Shown here one piece after another: positions 5,398 through 8,094 of a DNA stretch of 8,094 nt. Position 1 is the stretch's first letter. Every line of letters begins with the position of its first letter. Under the pieces are notes generated by a model. That model ran no database searches and was not told the origin of the DNA. It worked only from the letters and a program-made list of their open reading frames with translations. Source of the DNA: CAYUWK01 sp964580085 (GTDB lineage Bacteria > Patescibacteriota > Minisyncoccia > Minisyncoccales > CG1-02-41-26); the NCBI GenBank assembly GCA_964580085.1, contig CAZOJF010000023.1, forward strand, positions 1 to 8,094, given 5' to 3'. The translations under genes and the position numbers were made by a program.

Positions 5398-7128
5398 CTA
5401 TTTTTTATTATCCATCCTGACTTTAATACTTTTTATGAATTTTGTCAAGGAAATTGTTTCAATTTTCTTTTTACCTCTTTGTCTAACAGAAACTTTTTTT
5501 GTCTTTATTTCTTTGTCTCCCACAACTAATAAATAAGGAATCTTTTGAATTTCTCCTTGTCTTATTTTTTTGGAAACTGTTTCGGATTCAGTTTTAGTTT
5601 CTACTCTAAACCTTTGTTCTTTTAATTTTGTAGAAATATCTTTAGCATATTTTACATGAGAAGAATTTATAGGAATTATCCATATCTGGACAGGGGAGAG
5701 CCATAAAGGAAAAGCACCTGCATAATGTTCTATTAATACGCCTATAAATCTTTCTAAAGATCCCAATAATGCTCTATGGATCATAAAAGGAGTATGTTTT
5801 TTACCGTCAGCTCCATAGTATTCCATATTAAATCTAGAAGGCAGATTAAAATCAAACTGAATAGTTGATAACTGCCAAGGTCTTCCCAATGAATCTTTTA
5901 CTTTGATATCAATTTTAGGTCCATAAAAGACTGCTCCTCCAACATCATATACAAAGTCTTTATAACCAATTTCTTTTAAAACATTTTTTAACTCTGTTTC
6001 GGCTTTTTTCCATTCCGAATCCTTTCCAATAAATTTACTTTTATTCTTTGGATCACGGACACTTAAATTCATTTCAAGTTCTTTAAATCCGAAAGTATTG
6101 AAAATATATAATGTTAGTTTTAAAGCAGAAAGTAATTCTTTATGTAATTGTTCGGGCGTACAAATTATATGGGCATCATCTTGAGTAAAGCCTCTTACCC
6201 GAGTTAATCCGTGAAGCGTACCTGATTTTTCATATCTGTAAACAGTCCCCATTTCTGTCCAACGGATTGGTAATTCCTTGTAACTTCTTCTTTTGTTTTT
6301 GTACATTTGGACATGCAAAGGGCAATTCATTGGTTTTAACATATATTCTTCGCCTTCGATCCCAAAGGAGTTATATAAACTTTCTTTATAAAAATCAAGA
6401 TGACCAGAATGAGCCCATAATTTAGTGGAGGCAATATGGGGGGTAGATACTGGTTCATACCCTCTTTCTAAATAAGTATTAAAAGCAAAGTCCATTACCA
6501 ATTTTCTGAGCCAGGCTCCCTTGGGAAGCCACAATGGTAGGCCTTGTCCTACTTCTTTATCAAACATAAATAATTCAAGTTTTTGCCCTAAAACCCTATG
6601 GTCTCTTTTTTCGGCTTCTTCCTGATTTTTTAAATATTGTTCTAATTCTTTTTTTGTTTCAAAGGCTAATCCGTAAATTCTAGTAAGCATTTTATTTTTT
6701 TCGTCTCCTTTCCAATATGCTCCAGCTGTTCTTGTGAGCTTAAAGGTATCAGGGTTTATTTCTTTAGTTGATTTAACATGAGGGCCCTTGCATAGGTCTA
6801 TAAAATCTCCAACTTGATAAATCGAAACAATTTTACCTGGCAATCCCTTGATTAATTCTAATTTATAAGTTTGATTTTTAAATAAGTTTTTTGCTTCAGA
6901 TTTTGAGATATTTTTTTTCTTAAAAATTAAATTTTGTTTGATTAATTTTTTCATCCTTTTCTCAATTTTTTGTATTTTGCTTTCTGATATAGGAGTAGGA
7001 AAGTCAAAGTCGTAATAAAAGCCATTTTCAATTTCAGGACCAATACCAAATTTAACTTTTGGATAAAGTTCTTTAATTGCATAAGCCATTATATGGGCTA
7101 AAGAGTGTCTTATTTTACTTATTTGCAT
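5398..7128 (-). CDS. thrS: Threonyl-tRNA synthetase lacking the TGS domain
   Basis: ThrRS charges tRNA(Thr) with threonine and hydrolyses mischarged Ser-tRNA(Thr). The 576 residues begin directly at the editing domain. HSLAH (8-12) and CKGPH (113-117) supply the HxxxH and CxxxH editing residues. The class II catalytic core has zinc ligands C269 (MNCPLH), H320 (DDAH) and H451 (MIHRA), motif 2 with R298 (RYEKSGTLHG), and motif 3 (HRALLGSLERFIGVLIEHYAG region, 451-471). The C-terminal anticodon-binding domain spans about 477-576 (VQIWIIPIN, then GEIQKIPYLLVVGDKE). The E. coli enzyme is about 640 residues and has an N-terminal TGS domain, absent here. It cannot lie upstream in frame, because the dnaE stop TAA (7135-7137) is in frame three codons before ATG 7126-7128. 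No Shine-Dalgarno is seen. The gene lies 6 nt after dnaE, so it depends on the dnaE transcript. Confidence 0.97.
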   Translation of the reverse strand: MQISKIRHSLAHIMAYAIKELYPKVKFGIGPEIENGFYYDFDFPTPISESKIQKIEKRMKKLIKQNLIFKKKNISKSEAKNLFKNQTYKLELIKGLPGKIVSIYQVGDFIDLCKGPHVKSTKEINPDTFKLTRTAGAYWKGDEKNKMLTRIYGLAFETKKELEQYLKNQEEAEKRDHRVLGQKLELFMFDKEVGQGLPLWLPKGAWLRKLVMDFAFNTYLERGYEPVSTPHIASTKLWAHSGHLDFYKESLYNSFGIEGEEYMLKPMNCPLHVQMYKNKRRSYKELPIRWTEMGTVYRYEKSGTLHGLTRVRGFTQDDAHIICTPEQLHKELLSALKLTLYIFNTFGFKELEMNLSVRDPKNKSKFIGKDSEWKKAETELKNVLKEIGYKDFVYDVGGAVFYGPKIDIKVKDSLGRPWQLSTIQFDFNLPSRFNMEYYGADGKKHTPFMIHRALLGSLERFIGVLIEHYAGAFPLWLSPVQIWIIPINSSHVKYAKDISTKLKEQRFRVETKTESETVSKKIRQGEIQKIPYLLVVGDKEIKTKKVSVRQRGKKKIETISLTKFIKSIKVRMDNKK

Positions 7129-7134
7129 ATTTTT

Positions 7135-8094
7135 TTATTTTTCTATTATTTCTTCAATATCTTCGCAAATTATTTTTTTTGTATTATTCCAAGTATCAAG
7201 TCTTCCCATAATAAAAACTATTTTATTCTCTTGAAAAGCAGTTGGATTTTTTTCAATGGCAGAAGAGAAAACAATTACCTCAATTTTATCAGTTAAATCT
7301 TCTAATTTTACAAAAAGCATTGGCTTGCCCTTTTTGGTTAGAATCTTTTTGACAGATAAAATTACTCCTCCGACCCTTATTGTATATGGGAAACTCCCAG
7401 TTTTCAAGTCTTTTATTGATATTGTTTTTTTATTTAGGATATTCTTAAAACCTTCTAATGGATGAGACGAAACATAAAGACCTAAAAGTTCTTTCTCCCA
7501 TAATAATTTTTGAGACATAGCTAGAGGTTTTTCGTCTTTCAATTTGAATGAAGGGGTTGAATCAGTTGCACTATGATGAAATAAACTTTTTTGGCCATTT
7601 GTTTTAACCCTTCTAATCTCTCGATTAAAATTTAGAATTTCTTCCATATTTGAAAGCAATTTATTTCTTTCTTCAAAATTATCAAACGCTCCCGTCTTAA
7701 TTAAACTTTCCAATGATCTTTTATTTAAATCTTTGGAGTCTATCCGGGAGATAAAATCAGTAATTGATTTAAACTTTCCGGCATTTTTTCGCTCTTTAAT
7801 TATTACCTCAACGATATTAGAGCCAACGTTTTTAATAGCCAATAAACCAAATCTTATTTTTTGTTCATTAGGTACAACAGAGAAATTTCTAAAACTTTCA
7901 TTAATATCAGGAGGAAGCACATCTATCTTCATATTTTTACATTCTTCTATTAAATAGGCTATTCTTTCTAAATCTGTTTTCTCAGATGTTAATAAGGCAG
8001 ACATAAATTCAACTGGAAAGTGAGCCTTTAAATAGGCTGTTTGATAAGCAATTTTTGCATAAGCTGTTGCATGAGCTCGATTAAATCCATAACG
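7135..8094 (-). CDS. dnaE: DNA polymerase III alpha subunit, C-terminal part (5' end outside window)
   Basis: The reading frame is open to the right edge, so 319 C-terminal residues are visible. The alpha subunit is the replicative DNA polymerase. The fragment opens with RYGFNRAHATAYAKIAYQ, the conserved end of the fingers region. It continues with PPDINES (about 61-67), a helix-hairpin-helix segment FGLLAIKNVGSNIVE (about 82-96), a beta-clamp-binding motif QKSLF (168-172; bases 7579-7593), LLGLYVSSHPL (203-213), and an OB fold (about 234-315). The protein stops just after the OB fold, whereas E. coli DnaE has about 80-90 further residues for tau binding. The PHP and catalytic palm domains lie outside the window. 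A Met at 8004 is internal, not a start. thrS follows after 6 nt in the same reading frame. Confidence 0.95.
   Translation of the reverse strand, partial: RYGFNRAHATAYAKIAYQTAYLKAHFPVEFMSALLTSEKTDLERIAYLIEECKNMKIDVLPPDINESFRNFSVVPNEQKIRFGLLAIKNVGSNIVEVIIKERKNAGKFKSITDFISRIDSKDLNKRSLESLIKTGAFDNFEERNKLLSNMEEILNFNREIRRVKTNGQKSLFHHSATDSTPSFKLKDEKPLAMSQKLLWEKELLGLYVSSHPLEGFKNILNKKTISIKDLKTGSFPYTIRVGGVILSVKKILTKKGKPMLFVKLEDLTDKIEVIVFSSAIEKNPTAFQENKIVFIMGRLDTWNNTKKIICEDIEEIIEK

Noticed and set aside
5443..5448. A perfect TTGACA on the minus strand near the end of thrS, as a possible -35 box for the small gene.
   Set aside because: It encodes part of the thrS C-terminus and no good -10 hexamer lies at 16-18 nt spacing, so it is not called as a promoter.
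7135..8004. A complete 289-residue gene starting at 8004.
   Set aside because: The frame is open to the window edge and the upstream codons encode conserved DnaE sequence, so the Met at 8004 is internal.

Overview
This is an AT-rich (roughly 30% G+C by eye), tightly packed chromosomal segment carrying ordinary bacterial housekeeping genes. The density, the Lys/Ile/Asn-rich proteins, a threonyl-tRNA synthetase without its N-terminal TGS domain, a DnaE that stops right after its OB fold, and the general absence of Shine-Dalgarno sequences suggest a small-genome bacterium, most likely a Patescibacteria/CPR (Parcubacteria-like) lineage. That placement is inference. The standard code fits: the recognised genes have no internal in-frame TGA, and TGA serves as a stop at least once.

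Layout. The left third (1-2821) reads rightward: the last codons of deoC (deoxyribose-phosphate aldolase), gatB (amidotransferase subunit B), and 2 nt later a class II fructose-bisphosphate-type aldolase. The rest (8094-2779) reads leftward: the C-terminal part of dnaE (DNA polymerase III alpha), thrS 6 nt later, an unrecognised 110-residue protein, miaB, and miaA overlapping miaB by 11 nt. The two blocks meet tail to tail, with the aldolase and miaA coding regions overlapping by 43 bp. There is no divergent promoter region and no gene-free stretch longer than 80 nt.

Functionally, gatB, thrS, miaB and miaA all concern tRNA charging or tRNA modification. MiaA and MiaB act in sequence on A37 (i6A, then ms2i6A). 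The aldolase and deoC belong to central carbon and nucleoside-sugar metabolism, and dnaE to replication.

The least ordinary part is about 4950-5390, between thrS and miaB. A small unrecognised gene with the only consensus Shine-Dalgarno in the window is bracketed by a perfect 15-bp inverted repeat. One arm lies one base upstream of the Shine-Dalgarno and the other begins right after the stop codon. It is followed at once by a 12-bp perfect palindrome and a 10-13 bp stem with a U-rich tail that ends about 11 nt before the miaB start codon. This could be a self-regulating cassette, a decayed mobile element, an invertible segment, or a structured regulatory mRNA. The sequence alone does not decide between these. 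Everything else is recognisable housekeeping.
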